Assembly: GCF_000003815.2 (NCBI RefSeq)
Contig: NC_049991.1
Location: 21,550,898-21,614,897 of the forward strand
DNA length: 64,000 nucleotides
From: Branchiostoma floridae
Lineage: Eukaryota; Chordata; Leptocardii; Amphioxiformes; Branchiostomatidae
Direction: 5' to 3'
This document shows positions 32,945 through 45,149 of this stretch, piece by piece (position 1 is the first letter of the stretch; every line of letters starts with the position of its first letter). The notes under the pieces are model-generated. The model had not been told where the DNA came from. It made no database searches and was given only the letters and a program-made list of their open reading frames with translations. Position numbers and translations under genes: made by a program.

Positions 32945-34290
32945 ATAATATATTTCAGTTTTCTAGGTTAGTTTACTCCGTTTTCTATCTAATGCTGTAC
33001 AGGGGGCATCCCAGGCAGCAATACTAATGTCATGTTGGCTCTAGAGCCAAGGAGCTGGGTTGTGTAGGCATCATTTTCGAAGCGTCGTAGCCACTTTGGC
33101 GGCGATGTAACCTGACCCAACCCCGTAAAGAATTCCCCGGCGCGCGCTGATGAACCAGGCGGGCGTGCTGCACCTCTGGTGCCGCAGAGATAGCAATGGC
33201 CTCCCGATGGTGTGGTTAGAGGATCACAGCGACCTGCTTACGTTTCACCTAGTAGCTGACAGCGCGATAGAACGGAAATATCAACAGGTGGTTTGTGTGA
33301 TTGTGAGTACAATTAAAGCATGGACCGTACGACTAGAGTCTCTCGATACATCTTAATGTTATACAATTATTAATATCATAGATACATACACTTCTTGATT
33401 CAAGATCATTCAACAGAATTACAGACAAAGCAGCAAAGCATTTTAGAATCCTGAATCTTTCATATTTGCTCTTTAATGTCTTGTTATCCTTTTCTATTTC
33501 GTTTTCATGTTTAGATTGCTTTATCAAAGGTTTTCAGAAGATATTTTGTTGCTTTCATCAACACTTTGTCGACCTATTAGGTCATGGCTATCCGCCATCT
33601 TGTCTCTATCCGGGTGCTTTAGTTGCCAGGCAACCATGGAATCATGCCGGATCAGACGAATGTGGTGACGGCAAAGGAAACGGTCAGGAAATGTCCGATA
33701 ATTTCAATATGAACGAAGGAATGTTTTGTAGAAACTAGAAATAAGTATATGCTACCAAAAGTGGACAGGTTCGCGTGTCAGTGTTACAGCAATTTATAAA
33801 AACTTGTAAGTAGCAGACATAATTTGCAAGAGTAAACATCAAATGTGTCATTGAGTACTATCTATGTCAGGTTGACGGTACTAAAGTGCCGCCTAGTGAT
33901 CTGTGATAGCATTGCAGCCTGAAACGGCCTGAAGACATAGTGCTTCTGCCTAACTACTCGAAAGGGAGACATCATCGTTGTGCATATACTGTGCTAATTA
34001 GCAACTAACTAACTCATTAATGCAATATCTTCAAACAATTACTGATTACTGATTACTAGCCGTTTTATCTTTATTCAAAATTTTATATATGCCTATAGTT
34101 ATCTCTTACGTACTGGCAATCAAACTGAAGTTGGCCAGGGGCCATATTTACATTTTGCAATTTTCAATTTGTTGTTTTACGAATGCCGATGTACACCAAG
34201 AACGTCGGCAGACATAACGGGACAGACCTTTGACTGTTAACGGACTCGAAAGTGATAAGAAATGAAGGCATATAACACCCGTTAATCTAC
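32945..34290. other. Nothing recognised
   Basis: No exon, RNA gene or clear repeat identified on either strand. Confidence 0.4.
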
Positions 34291-34529
34291 AAAATGACCC
34301 AAATACAGCCCTTGATAGAGCACGTGCAACCTAACTGTTCAGCTGAACAAATTTTGACCAAAACAGACAAACTTAGACCCTACCTGTTCCTTCTAACTGA
34401 AAAACTCTCCAGATTTGGCCAAAAGTTTCAACGAAAGGAAGGATTTGCAAGGATCTTAACTGGCACGGCTCATGTTGCAATCCTACTGGTTCCCGGTTGG
34501 TGGCGCTGCGGCAAGGATGTAGTGGGCTG

Positions 34530-34840
34530 ACTGTATCTGTATCTGTATCTGTATCTATATATAGCCGGTATAACCGCCATTCGGCGTAGTAACGTTGCGT
34601 AGTAGAAGCCTAAAACAACTAGAGCCGTGCCAGTTAAGATTTGGACCTGAACCGGACCTGGACCTGAATGTTCTGTACCGGTAGGTGGTATCCACCCCTA
34701 TTTGCAACGAAAGGCCCTGATGCTTGTGCAGAGGCAATGCCGATCGCAATCGCCTGGAGGCAGATCACTATGGGTGCTAACAGCCGAGTTCTCGAGAGTT
34801 TGAGAAAATCGTACACATAGATTGTCTCTTCTGTGTTGAA
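34530..34840 (-). mobile_element. LINE 3' UTR with GATACA-type tail
   Basis: On the minus strand it reads CGCCGAATGGCGGTTATACC then TATATAGATACAGATACAG, the same order as at 53060-53175 after a decayed LINE ORF. The hexanucleotide run is its tail. Confidence 0.6.
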
Positions 34841-34959
34841 TAAAGCTTTATCTTTGTATTTTCCGCAGCAAAGACTTTCTCCACTTCTCTCGGGTGAAAA
34901 TGAGTATCTAGCATCGGCTTGCGACGTTACACAAGTAGGAGGTTAAATGGAGGTCCGTA

Positions 34960-35170
34960 TTTGAGAAGAGCCACACCCCGGGCACGTAAAAGAAAACACC
35001 GCACTTATCGACAAGTGTAGGGTCTCTTAGCGGTGTGAGCGGTTCAAAACCTACAATCCTTTGCCGCACCTGGGGCAATTACTGTCGTACTGAGGTCACC
35101 TGAGTGGCGCGGAATGGCAGGTCGCTCCAGACCCTTGCGATTCTGCCCCGCCGATTGTCAACTTCTCACA
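34960..35170 (+). mobile_element. SINE-like repeat body
   Basis: CCCCGGGCACGTAAAAGAA and GCGGTTCAAAACCTACAATC resemble a SINE body seen widely in marine invertebrates. From family knowledge only; no second copy in this window. Confidence 0.35.
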
Positions 35171-35389
35171 ATTTAACCCCTGGCTGCAAAGAGTGAGTAG
35201 TACACCGCCTTCCCCATATCATGACAATAACAAGACAACGTTCTAGTTTGAGAAGAAAGTACCGCATGTATAAGTAGTCTGATTAAGTTACAAGTCTAAA
35301 ATAGGCTAAAACGCTATTTTGGCTAAAAGTGGACCCTATGAGCAGGCGTGTATTGCCGACATTTGAAGGACAGCGAGATTTCCCCGGGC

Positions 35390-35690
35390 CCCGCGTGCTT
35401 CCTGACATCAAATGAACGGTCCCCTAGAATTCACAGATCACAACAGTTCGGTGGATGGTTTCTCACCTGTGTGAGTTTTACATTAGTTGACTCCACGCGT
35501 TTCCTGACATCAAATGAACAATTCCCCGTATACTAGTAACATCCTTGCTCAGGAGTCAAGCGTTTCCTGACATCAAATGAACGGTCCCCCAAAACACACA
35601 AACAAATCACAGCAGTTCGGCGGATGGTTCCTCACCTGTGTGAGTTTTCCATCATCAAACGTACTGTCCCCTGAAACGCGCCAACAACAA
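35390..35690 (-). pseudogene. Possible remnant of C2H2 zinc-finger repeats
   Basis: Three copies of TTCCTGACATCAAATGAAC on the plus strand. On the minus strand two segments read KTHTGEKPS and KTHTGEEPS, the inter-finger linker of C2H2 proteins, but the C-x2-C halves are broken by stops and frame shifts. Could be coincidence in a non-coding repeat. Confidence 0.3.
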
Positions 35691-35799
35691 CAGGTGGGAC
35701 TCCGTAGGCATCGTGAAAGTCACCGTGACAAAATTCTGACTAACTCTTTAACCCGCGTAGATTGAAGCGCTCAGTCGCTTCGTACGCCCCATCCGGAAC

Positions 35800-35986
35800 N
35801 NNNNNNNNNNNNNNNNNNNNNNNNNNNNNNNNNNNNNNNNNNNNNNNNNNNNNNNNNNNNNNNNNNNNNNNNNNNNNNNNNNNNNNNNNNNNNNNNNNNN
35901 NNNNNNNNNNNNNNNNNNNNNNNNNNNNNNNNNNNNNNNNNNNNNNNNNNNNNNNNNNNNNNNNNNNNNNNNNNNNNNNNNNNNNN
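35800..35986. other. Assembly gap, 187 N
   Basis: N run upstream of the Ras-like gene. Confidence 0.95.
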
Positions 35987-36429
35987 GCACCGGTGTGCTC
36001 CGAGGGCGTAGGCGGAGTCTTACCGGCAGTCCTGGCAGCGTGGGTGCAGCATCTTTTCGGGGAACAGAAATCTTCTAACAGTGATACGGTACTGATGTCT
36101 ATAATACCGGTCGACAAGGTTTAAAGCCGCTTCGGGGAAAAAATCATCCCGTCGTCAAGCGACGAGCGGAAAACGTCTGGTAGGGAAGATTTATTGGGAG
36201 GTTTATAAAGAGTGTTTCCTGTTGTGGGAGGCAGCACGCCTGGAGGTCGCGCTTACGGAATCAGCCGGGGAGGCAACAGGGCGCTCTACGGGGGCAGGCG
36301 CAGGTTACCCCGCCTAGGAACAACACCTGGGGCGGTGGGAGACAAAGTACGGGGACCGTCAGGCGCGCACAGGTGTAGGTAGACCACGCCAGACGCACAC
36401 TCTAGGCTGTGGCCATCTGGCAGGCGTGC

Positions 36430-36745
36430 ACAGACCGTAAATATAGCACACTTAGCTGGGATCAGACTGTCAGACGTGCACACGTCTGTCTACGTGGTCC
36501 GTAGACAGACCACGCCAGACGCGCACAGATTGAGACCGACGAGCACAGACAGCAGATAGACCACGCCTCAGGCTGAGACCGCCAGACGCGCACAGACCGT
36601 AGACAGACCACGCTCCAGACGCACACAGACCGTGAACAGACCACGCCAGGCTGAAACCGTCAGACTCGCTCGGACCTTAACAGACCACGCTTGAGGCAGC
36701 CAGGCGCGCACAGCCCGTAGACAGCCCACGCTCCAGACGCGCACA
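36430..36745. repeat. Degenerate GC-rich minisatellite upstream of the Ras-like ATG
   Basis: Repeats of CAGACGCGCACAGACCGTAG and ACAGACCACGC recur five or so times with changes, ending 10 bp before the start codon. Probably 5' UTR or promoter. Open frames on the other strand are by-products. Confidence 0.75.
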
Positions 36746-36754
36746 GTCCCCGGC

Positions 36755-36922
36755 ATGGCTGCGGAGCCTCAGCAGTACACCCAGCGGCTGGTGGTGCTGG
36801 GAGCCGCCGGGGTCGGCAAGTCCGCCATCGTGGCGCAGTTCCTGTTCGAGACCTTCACCGAGAAGTACAAGAAGACGGTGGAGGAGCTCTACTGCACCGA
36901 GTACGACGTCTACGAGACCAAG
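36755..36922 (+). CDS. Ras-family small GTPase, first coding exon
   Basis: ATG at 36755 opens MAAEPQQYTQRLVVLGAAGV followed by GKSAIVAQFLFETFTEKYKK and TVEELYCTEYDVYETK, 56 codons ending in phase 0 at AAG/GTGGGT. GAAGVGKS is the G1 P-loop that holds the nucleotide phosphates, and the Thr of KKTVEE matches the switch-I threonine that binds magnesium. The KYKKTVEEL pattern is closest, from memory of the families, to the Ras-dva/RASD/Rasl side of the Ras group; the exact subfamily is uncertain. A usual Ras protein is about 200 residues, so G3-G5 and the C-terminal tail must lie in later exons, none of which I found before 64000. Confidence 0.85.
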
Positions 36923-37114
36923 GTGGGTGCTTCAGGTTGTTTGTAATACCCCTGTCACATTCGGCGAAAATCGATCGGACGACGAGTCTGCGGCAATCGC
37001 CCAAGCCTAGCTAATAATAATAACTTTATTGCACAACACCCGTGAATAGTTTCATCACGTTGGTATATAGGTCACTGAATAAAGAGACTCTTTGTACACA
37101 ACCAGTGCTTTATT

Positions 37115-37160
37115 CTCACCGACGTTTCGGTGACCGTCTGTCACCTTCTTCATGGCAATT
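37115..37160 (-). ncRNA. Hammerhead-like motif of Penelope type, damaged
   Basis: Minus strand reads ATGAAGA, a 6-bp stem GGTGAC/GTCACC, then GAAACGTC. The hammerhead core would need CTGAAGA; the first C is A here, so it should be inactive. GAAACGTC with almost no helix III is typical of Penelope-like element ribozymes. Confidence 0.5.
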
Positions 37161-38439
37161 CTGACTGGTTCACATTGTACTGCAGGACCGGTGTCGCTGC
37201 TGATTTTATTGCACAACAATTGTACAAGGTACAATGAAAAGTATGGCTTATATGTGACAGTGACGGTTTTCAGGTGAAAAATTCGCGCAACCCTCGGTGT
37301 GGTATGGAAACTAAACCTTTGATTCCCGGATGATCGTTTCCGCGCTCCTCGCGACGTTTGTGGGCGGGAGGCGGAAATCGTTCCGCTAACGACTTCCTGC
37401 TCCGGTATCCTGAGATATGCTTCCTCCATAAATGCTGAAGTACCCCGCGCCTACTCGCCAAGCTGTGGTTAAGCTCAGACTCTTTTTGTTTTACGCTTTT
37501 TAAAGCTTTTCTGACGGGCTTTCTGTTTGGTACAGCTTTCTTGTCATCACTAAGGAGGTTACTGCTGGAGCATGCATGTCATCAGGTCAGGACTATGTGG
37601 CAAACCTGGTGTCGCCTCTCCGAGGATGAACTGAACTGAACTGATGCCTCGATCGTGGCCGCAAAAAAAAGGAAGCCCGATAAAAACGTGAAAAACAGTT
37701 CGAAACCAGCCCGAGTCTAACCTCTGTTTGGAGAGTAGTCCACACCATCCTTTGTAGCTACAAGGGGAGCAATCGCAAGAACTATAAATTTAAGGATGGA
37801 ACCCAGCCTAACACTTGGTAGGGTGGAAAGATGACTTGGCCTGGGTCCACCTGGGTCCGAAATTGCATAGCCAGGAGGTCATCGTCCGGCAGATCGTTGC
37901 TATGGTTTCCCTGACACGCGGCCGCCTCGTTGTTTGCAGACGTAATGCTCTGGATGAAGTCGGATTTATGTCGTGTCGTAGCAACAACCCCCGAAATGTG
38001 CGGCAGTGCTGACAGAAAGGCGCGAGGGCGAGAAAAACAAAGATAACACACTGGGTACCTACTGGCTACAAATACACCCTATAATGCCTATATCATTATT
38101 ATTATTAGAACAGATTTGGGCAGCAAAAATATCTGGAAAAGGACTTTCGTTGTTCACATTGTTACATATGAGTATTATTCCATGCATATTTAATGGGCTT
38201 GATTTCTACACCTTTATCACTTATCTATTTGTAGGTGATGGTTTTTTTTTCACATATTTCAAACCATGATTTTTTAGATAGCTATCCTAAAAAACAATCG
38301 AAACAATAAATATTGCATAATCAACAAGTCAGACCTTGCTACACTCTGATGGCAAACGTGTGAATAATGTAATTAAATAGTCATGATTTATCAATAATAT
38401 TTCTATCATTTGTACGATTCTTCTTTTTCACTTTCATGC

Positions 38440-38613
38440 CCATAATTTGTATCGAATTTGTAAAATGATTTGTATTTGTATCTTGTTCTTGTCCCCTTTC
38501 TAATTTCAAAAATACTACCTGAGGCTCCTTATCCTTATAAACGGACAGTTCCGCAAAATTTTCAGGCTCATAATTTGTATCGAATTTGTATCATGATTTG
38601 TATTTATACTTAA
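38440..38613. repeat. TTGTATCTTG tandem array, left part
   Basis: Unit motifs TTTGTATCTTGTTTTTGTCCC, TTATAAACGG and CGCAAAATTTTCAGGCT, resumed at 39586-40290 after a transposon insertion. Confidence 0.75.
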
Positions 38614-39585
38614 CCCTCAAACCACCGTAGCTTTTTTGTGACGTAGATTACCGTATGGGGTCAAAACTGACCCCAAAACATTTTGTACAAATACATTTTT
38701 TGTGTGACTCTTTTTGTGATTTGTATATATGTTTAGTTTCATTAATCTATGTGGAACAGTCTGACATGATTAGGTGAGAATGTTTCTAGCTCATTATCAT
38801 AATTTATGCAAACGATCATAAGGGCCACATTTTGCACCAATGCTATTCAGACTGGGAAGGAGGTTTTTGATGCCAACTTCAATGCCGTATAGCGCATGAA
38901 TGGCTCATGCTAAAGCCACCAAACTTGGTAACTTTTGAGAAAATAGTGAAAGCAAAAAAATTCAGTGAATAAAGTATGTTCGTCATTTTTCATGTTGCCA
39001 TGGCAACGAAATTCTTACAGACATATTTATTGCTAATTATTATTATTATTAAGTTTTCAAATTTTGCATTAAACATTTAAGTTTTAAGGTTTTCTTAGCA
39101 GATATCAGTTGTTTATCACATCTTATGAAATTCAACGTAAATTTCATAACCCAATATTCATAATTTATGCTAATTCAATGACATCATCAGGCAAAATCCA
39201 AGATGGCGGCCGAGATTACCTAAATGACGTCATAATGTCGTCATATAACATGATATTGGCACAAAAGCTGTTACAATAATTTTGGCTGACATGTACATCA
39301 TTCTCTGAAAATTTCGTGATCCTACGATAAGTAGTTCAGGTGTGGGTCGCAAAAGTTTGTTTAAAAAAATGCTGGGGTCAGTTTTGACCCCACTGGACCA
39401 TACATAAACTTTCTAAGATAACTTAATCAATAATGAGCCAATCTCGTTAAAAACGTATAAAAAGTTATAGGACATATATACAAACAAACTCATTGGAGGA
39501 AATTTGTTTCCGACCAGAAATGCCATGATGGCACACATCGATATACGCCTGGGGTCAGTTTTGACCCCATACGGTGGTTTGAGGG
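38614..39585. mobile_element. piggyBac-like non-autonomous element, TTAA-flanked (972 bp)
   Basis: Termini CCCTCAAACCACCGTA and inverse, TTAA at 38610-38613 and 39586-39589, sub-terminal GGGGTCAAAACTGACCCC in both ends. Interior matches the 28223-28995 element in several blocks. No transposase. It splits a tandem array. Confidence 0.85.
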
Positions 39586-40290
39586 TTAATGATAATTTTT
39601 ATCTTGTTTTTGTCCCCTTCCCAATTTTAAGAATACCACACGAGGCTCCCAATCCTTATAAACGGTCAAATTCGCAAAATTTTCAGGCTAATTTGTATCG
39701 AATTTGTATGATAACTACCTTCGCCAGAAGGTATTTGTATTAAATGATGATTTGTATCTTGTTTTTTTCCCCCTTTCCTAATTCCCAAAATACCACCTGT
39801 GCCGCTGTGGCTGCAGGCCCTTATAAACGGTCAGTTCCGCAAAATTTCCAGGCTCACATTTTGTATCAAATTTCTATAATGATTTTTTTTGTATTAAATG
39901 ATAATTTGTATCTTGTTTTTGTCCCCTTCCCAATTTTAAGAATACAACATGAGGCTCCCAATCCTTATAAACGGTCAATTTCGCAAAATTTTCAGGCTAA
40001 TTTGTATCGAATTTGTATAATAACTACCTTCGCCAGAAGGTATTTGTATTAAATGATGATTTGTATCTTGTTTTTTCCCTTTCCTAATTCCCAAAATACC
40101 ACCTGTGGCTACAGGCCCTTATAAACGGTCAGTTCCGCAAAATTTCCTGGCTCACATTTTGTATCAAATTTCTATAATGATTTGTATTTGTATTAAATGA
40201 TAATTTGCATCTTGTTTTGTCCCTTTCCTAATTCCCAAAATACCACCTGCTGTTGCCAATCTTTATAAGCGGACAGTTTAGCGAGTGAAT
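39586..40290. repeat. TTGTATCTTG tandem array, right part
   Basis: About five diverged units near 150 bp, each with TTGTATCTTGTTTT, ATACCAC and CCTTATAAACGGTCA. Open frames here are by-products. Confidence 0.8.
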
Positions 40291-41150
40291 CGCCTTGTCA
40301 TTCAAAACCCGGGATCGTGTTTCAGCCGCCGTGCTTTGGTAACCCGATATCCGTGGTAACAACGCGCTGCTTTTGTGTGGTGATGGCGGCGAGAACAAAG
40401 CATCCGTCAATCATCCACAGTACAGGAAACAGACAATGTTTGGAGACAAAGCGAACCTGTGTTGGCAAAATATCGTTCCATATTTCATTCGATACTCTTA
40501 TTTTAAATTGACCTTTACAATCATTTATGATAATAATAAGAGTCACTGTTATTGTTATAATTATCTATAATCATTCATAATTGCTAATAAGAATCAATAA
40601 TTATTTACAATTATTATATATTATCATTATATATAATTAGTCTAATGTTGAATTGAACTCTATTATCATTTATTTGTACAATGACTTTGATATGCTCAGG
40701 TTCCCAACAAAACTCAATAGCTTCGCCTGTTTAATTTCTTTAATCCACGCTACAATGTGCGTTCTTTATTTTTAAAGTGAAATTCGGACATAAGGCCATG
40801 TTGATTTGATTATATGGATGATGTCCGCGCGCGCATCAATATTTGGGCGTTTCCATAAAAAAAGTGTTCAACCATATCGTACAAAGCAGATGTTAAATCA
40901 GCAATTATATCTTATCAGAAGATGTAAAATAAGCAAATATATGCAAAAATGCGATAACGGCGAACAGATTTTGATATCGTAGAATGTCAAAGTCAGTTCC
41001 AAATTTAAAGGAAAATATGTGAGCAAAGCAAAAATAAAGAATCTATTGTTCTGTATACCAGATTTATGGTATTCAGTCCTTTGCTCAACCGTTCTGACCA
41101 GTTTGCTCTAAAAAAAGTTTTTTTTTCTTTGAAACCTTTATAATTGATTG
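40290..41150. other. AT-rich, nothing recognised
   Basis: No feature found besides AT-rich simple sequence around 40520-40640. Confidence 0.4.
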
Positions 41151-41154
41151 ATAT

Positions 41155-41640
41155 GTTTATTGCAAGTTCTTGCCCGAGGGCTAATTGCAGGTACAAACAA
41201 CATGTAAAATAAGGAAAAAATACAAAGGTGCTAGGAACTACATTCTATGACTATGCTATGCTAGTGTACATTATACTGGTTTTGTTGGGTTAGACTTCTT
41301 CTCTTTAGGCAGTGGAAGACGAATTTACCCACTTCTTTTATAATGTGTGGGTTCTTTGATTTTAATAGTAGGATTGATTTTTCATTGTCAGGGATAGTTG
41401 GAAAGTAAGCGTGTATTTTGGATACACTCATAAATAGTTGGTTTCTTATATCATCATAAAAAGAACAATTAGTGATAAAATGACTCTCGTCTTCCACAGC
41501 ATTTGAGGGGCAATATTTACAAATCCTCTCGGACACAGGTAGCTTGATATATCTCCCCTTTATATGCGCACGCTCGCACCAGGCTTGGGGGTCCCAGAGG
41601 ATGTGAAGCACATGATCAAATCAACATGACCTTATGTCAT
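41155..41640 (-). pseudogene. LINE C-terminal fragment with CCHC knuckle
   Basis: Open fragment with ERICKYCPSNAVEDESHF and ITNC, a C-x2-C-x9-H-x4-C knuckle, followed by a 3' UTR (GCAATTAGCCCTCGGGCAAG) and AATAAA. Same family as 49650-50260 and 61030-61450. The 5' part is missing. Confidence 0.75.
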
Positions 41641-41679
41641 CGAGCAATCGCTTTGAATAGATTGTACCGAACATAGAGA

Positions 41680-42110
41680 GAACTTTATTGCACGGCATTT
41701 GTACATGGTACAATGTCATCATCATGGTACAATGTATGGCAACAACTTATAACAAGCGACTTATTCGCCACACTACAACCATTGGCCCAAAGGCGTGATG
41801 TAGCTAGCCTAGCACTTTTCTATCGGTACTTCCATGGTAAATGCTCGGCAGAACTTCATTCACTTGTGCCTTCAATACGAACCTTCACTGCAAGAACCCG
41901 TTTAGCCACTTCCACGGAAACAAATCATCCTTTTTTCCTCCACAATCCACCTAACAGGAGGAAGTTCCACGCTCAGAGCTTTTTTCCTAGAACAACATCG
42001 CTATGGACCACCGACTTGCTTCCCCACAGGGTACAGTCTGAAACTGTTTAAATTAAGGGTAAACAAACATCTCTCTTCACAATTCAGTAATGTAACCCAA
42101 AACGCTTGAG
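41680..42110 (+). pseudogene. LINE C-terminal fragment, frameshifted
   Basis: Begins in a retroelement-like TTATTGCACGGCATTTGTAC stretch. Reads RRDVASLALFYRYFHGKCSA, SFFPRTTSLW, the standard C-terminal tail of jockey/CR1-type LINEs. After about 42020 the frame must shift to continue as YSLKLFKLRVNKHLS. Confidence 0.75.
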
Positions 42111-42299
42111 TGGCTCCACGGGCCTTGTTTTGCGGTGAACTCTAAGTACAAAAAAACAAACTATTACACAAAGTACAATATAGGTGTATAGAATACGACT
42201 TAATATCCTAATTAACAAAACAAGAAGGGCTAACACAAGTCGCATATTGACGATTACAGAGGCATTGCTCTCTCGAGTTACCTATCTTCTTCATTTACT

Positions 42300-44980
42300 C
42301 GTATCCTAAACACTAGATTGCAAAAATTTGTAGAAGATATAATAATTTATTATCGGACACACAATTTTGACGTAGTCCATACCCAGGATACGGCCCTCTG
42401 TGACGAGACCTTCCGGCTAAACAAATGCGGCGTTAGATGAAGCTATGAATAGCACTGCCATATGGAGGGAACCTTCTTCGGCTGTGTCTATACATATTCA
42501 CAAGCGTCGCCATGACAACAGTTTCCTTGGCAACATAACATTTGTCTCATTGGTCAGAGATCCACGCTGTCCGCAGTACTGAAACCACAGCTGTGATTGT
42601 GTGAGGAAAATTAAATTTGCCACAAAGAATTTCCTTTCGTTGATCATATTTCCGTTGTTATGTATGTATCATATATCAGTAAGAGGCTTCTGTACTGTTC
42701 TCACCTATGATATACAACACATAATGATGGTAAAGTCGTGGAAAAGGAAGCAGGTCTGTCGAAAACTCTGTAACCTAAGTAGAATACGCAGAAAAAGAGG
42801 TTTCTGATAGCTAGCAGGTTCATGAATTGAAATCTGACGCGTTTGTGGAATTGTTGACATAGCAGGCGACCCTCACCTTTTCAGGATAGCCTTGCGACCT
42901 GACTGCAAGGTTTGATCCACTCACACAGGGAGGAACTCCTACTATTTCCAATCAGTGTGGCGGGTTATTTCACCCGCTCGAGGCTTTACTTGGCTGCCCC
43001 CAAACAAGGAACCTCTTTTAGGTGCTGATTTTTACCTGGGTGAAGCGAGAAAAGCCGTGTAAAGTGCCTTTCCAGTAGCATATCTGACTGCTGCATTGTC
43101 TGCATTGCAGCAGCCATATTATATGCTTATGATTACATTGACTCTGGCGAATACCATAACTTCTCTAACGAAGTCTTACAAGATGCACAGGTCTCCATTC
43201 TGGTCTAGTTGTTTACCTGCTGCTTCCCCATAACAAGTTTGATGTCATACCTGGAGACGCTGATAACTTTCCGTACGGCCCGGGCTTATCACACGGGCTC
43301 CATTCGAATAAATCGAACTGTTTCGAGTGGGCCGAGTACGGCGCCATCGAAAGTTCGAATACCTGATTCGGACGTTGGAACATTACTGTTGCAACGCTTT
43401 TATTTCGAGGGCAACAAATTTGTTCAACTTCTGGCGCATTTCGCATCAAACCTTGTGTTTTCTCAGGTGGGTATGACATTAAAAAAATGTCGTTGGGAGA
43501 TCCTACCCGCGGTCGGGCTGGCACCTCGGGTGATACAGAATACGCCGTGTTGTGTTCTGTATTTACAGCCTATGCCACCGTTGTCCTACCAGTTAAGTTG
43601 GTATTGAGTCTGTGTCTCGTTGGGTAATGATGGCTGCAGGTTCCTGTTATGTCCGACCGTGTGAATGCGGGGAAGTCTGGTTTCCCGGTGGGAAAATGAG
43701 ATTGCTGTTTATCGCCGGCGATTACCCGCCCAGCAGGTGGTCATTAGGACCTGATTGTCGCCGCTTCGGGCTGTCAGCTTCCATATCGGGCAACAGGGGC
43801 CGAACGCCATCTTGTGACGTCACACGCGACGCTGGATGCATATCAACTGGAGCGGTTACATAATGTTCAAGCATATGTTGTTGCTTTTTTGGGGGGGGGG
43901 GATGTTAATTACAGAAGAAAAAACGAAGTAGCAGCCATCTTCTTAGATCAAATACAGCATTTTCTTAAACTTTCGGTTATTCATGGAAGCTGAAATAGGC
44001 AGGCCGCTGTTCATTGATGTTTATGACGGAAGAGGCAAGGATCGGAGAAAATGTATAACAGAGGTACAGTCTACATCATTCAAAGTCCTAATAAGTCTAT
44101 ACACATAACCTTAATTTTCAAAAACTGACCGAAAAATGACTGTTTGACTTGGAGATTTCCTAACCTACGTCAACTAGGTACTAGGCTCCTTACTACACAA
44201 AGACCAGGATTTCAGGAGAGAAATCCAAACGGGAGCTTTCCGTAGCCTTGACTCAGAAACGTGCAGATATCAAACACTCTAAACCTCTGACGCTCCAACA
44301 CCGTCAAACTTTAAGTAAAAGGATTTAACCTACCGTTTCGCTGGTACACGAACGCTTTCAAATGCATTTTACATAGGGATTTACTTTAAAAGACTTTTAA
44401 AGGGATTTCCTCCGGTATTCCCGGTTTGCATCTCTAGCTTTGACAAGTTCAAACAAGTTTTGCCCAGGAGTCTACACCTACATACTCAGTAAAAGTTTGT
44501 AGCCCACTGCGTCAATAGGAGCACACATGTGGGATAAGGCCACAGTGACGTACTTTTATGGATCAGCGCGTGTATCGATTTTTTTTTTTTCATTTTTGGG
44601 AACGGAAGTCGTGTTCTAACAGATCTACCGGTGAATACTGGTGACAATGGTAAGAATCGCGAATAAAAGAAAGAATATATTTTGGGTAGTCTGAAACAAG
44701 ACAAGCTCCCATGTCTTTGCAAGTGAGTGCAGGTTTCTCCCAACTGGTCCTGATGAAAGAAAATTGGGTAACTTTTGTGAGGCAATCGGTACGGTGTTTG
44801 ACCCAGATAACATTGATATTGTTGTTGCTGTTCATGATGATGGTAGTATTAAGTTTACTGTGTAAAGTTCTGCGTGTCTAGTCATTCTACAGATTATTTT
44901 GGTTGCGTACATGTATAACTTAACGCATTTTACATTTTACATCCACATTTCGTGATCCCACGAGTTTCAGTCCGTGCAGA
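42300..44980. other. Nothing recognised
   Basis: Two opposing open frames near 43209-43607 show no domain, codon signal or splice context. A short G run lies at about 43890. Confidence 0.4.
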
Positions 44981-45149
44981 AAGAGTTAGTCCGCGTAACA
45001 GATGGGTTTGCTGACGACGGGGTAAGTGGAGGCTTTATCCCAGGATTTCCTCACGTCCGCCCACAGACAGACAGACAGACGTTCAGACGCGTCGCGCGCT
45101 CTGGTCTTATATACCTGGCGTTCAGACGTAACAACGGAAGCTTTAGTCG

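Noticed and set aside
34634-34816. Signal-peptide-like minus-strand frame
   Set aside because: Lies in the 3' UTR of a LINE, defined by the match to 53060-53175.
35740-36124. Open frames around 35800-35986
   Set aside because: Mostly N; the edges show no domain.
36286-36756. Minus-strand frames rich in Val-Trp-Ser-Val
   Set aside because: Produced by the minisatellite upstream of the Ras-like exon, repeated pattern only.
43209-43607. 132-codon plus-strand frame and its antisense partner
   Set aside because: No recognisable motif, splice context or promoter; similar lengths on both strands suggest chance.
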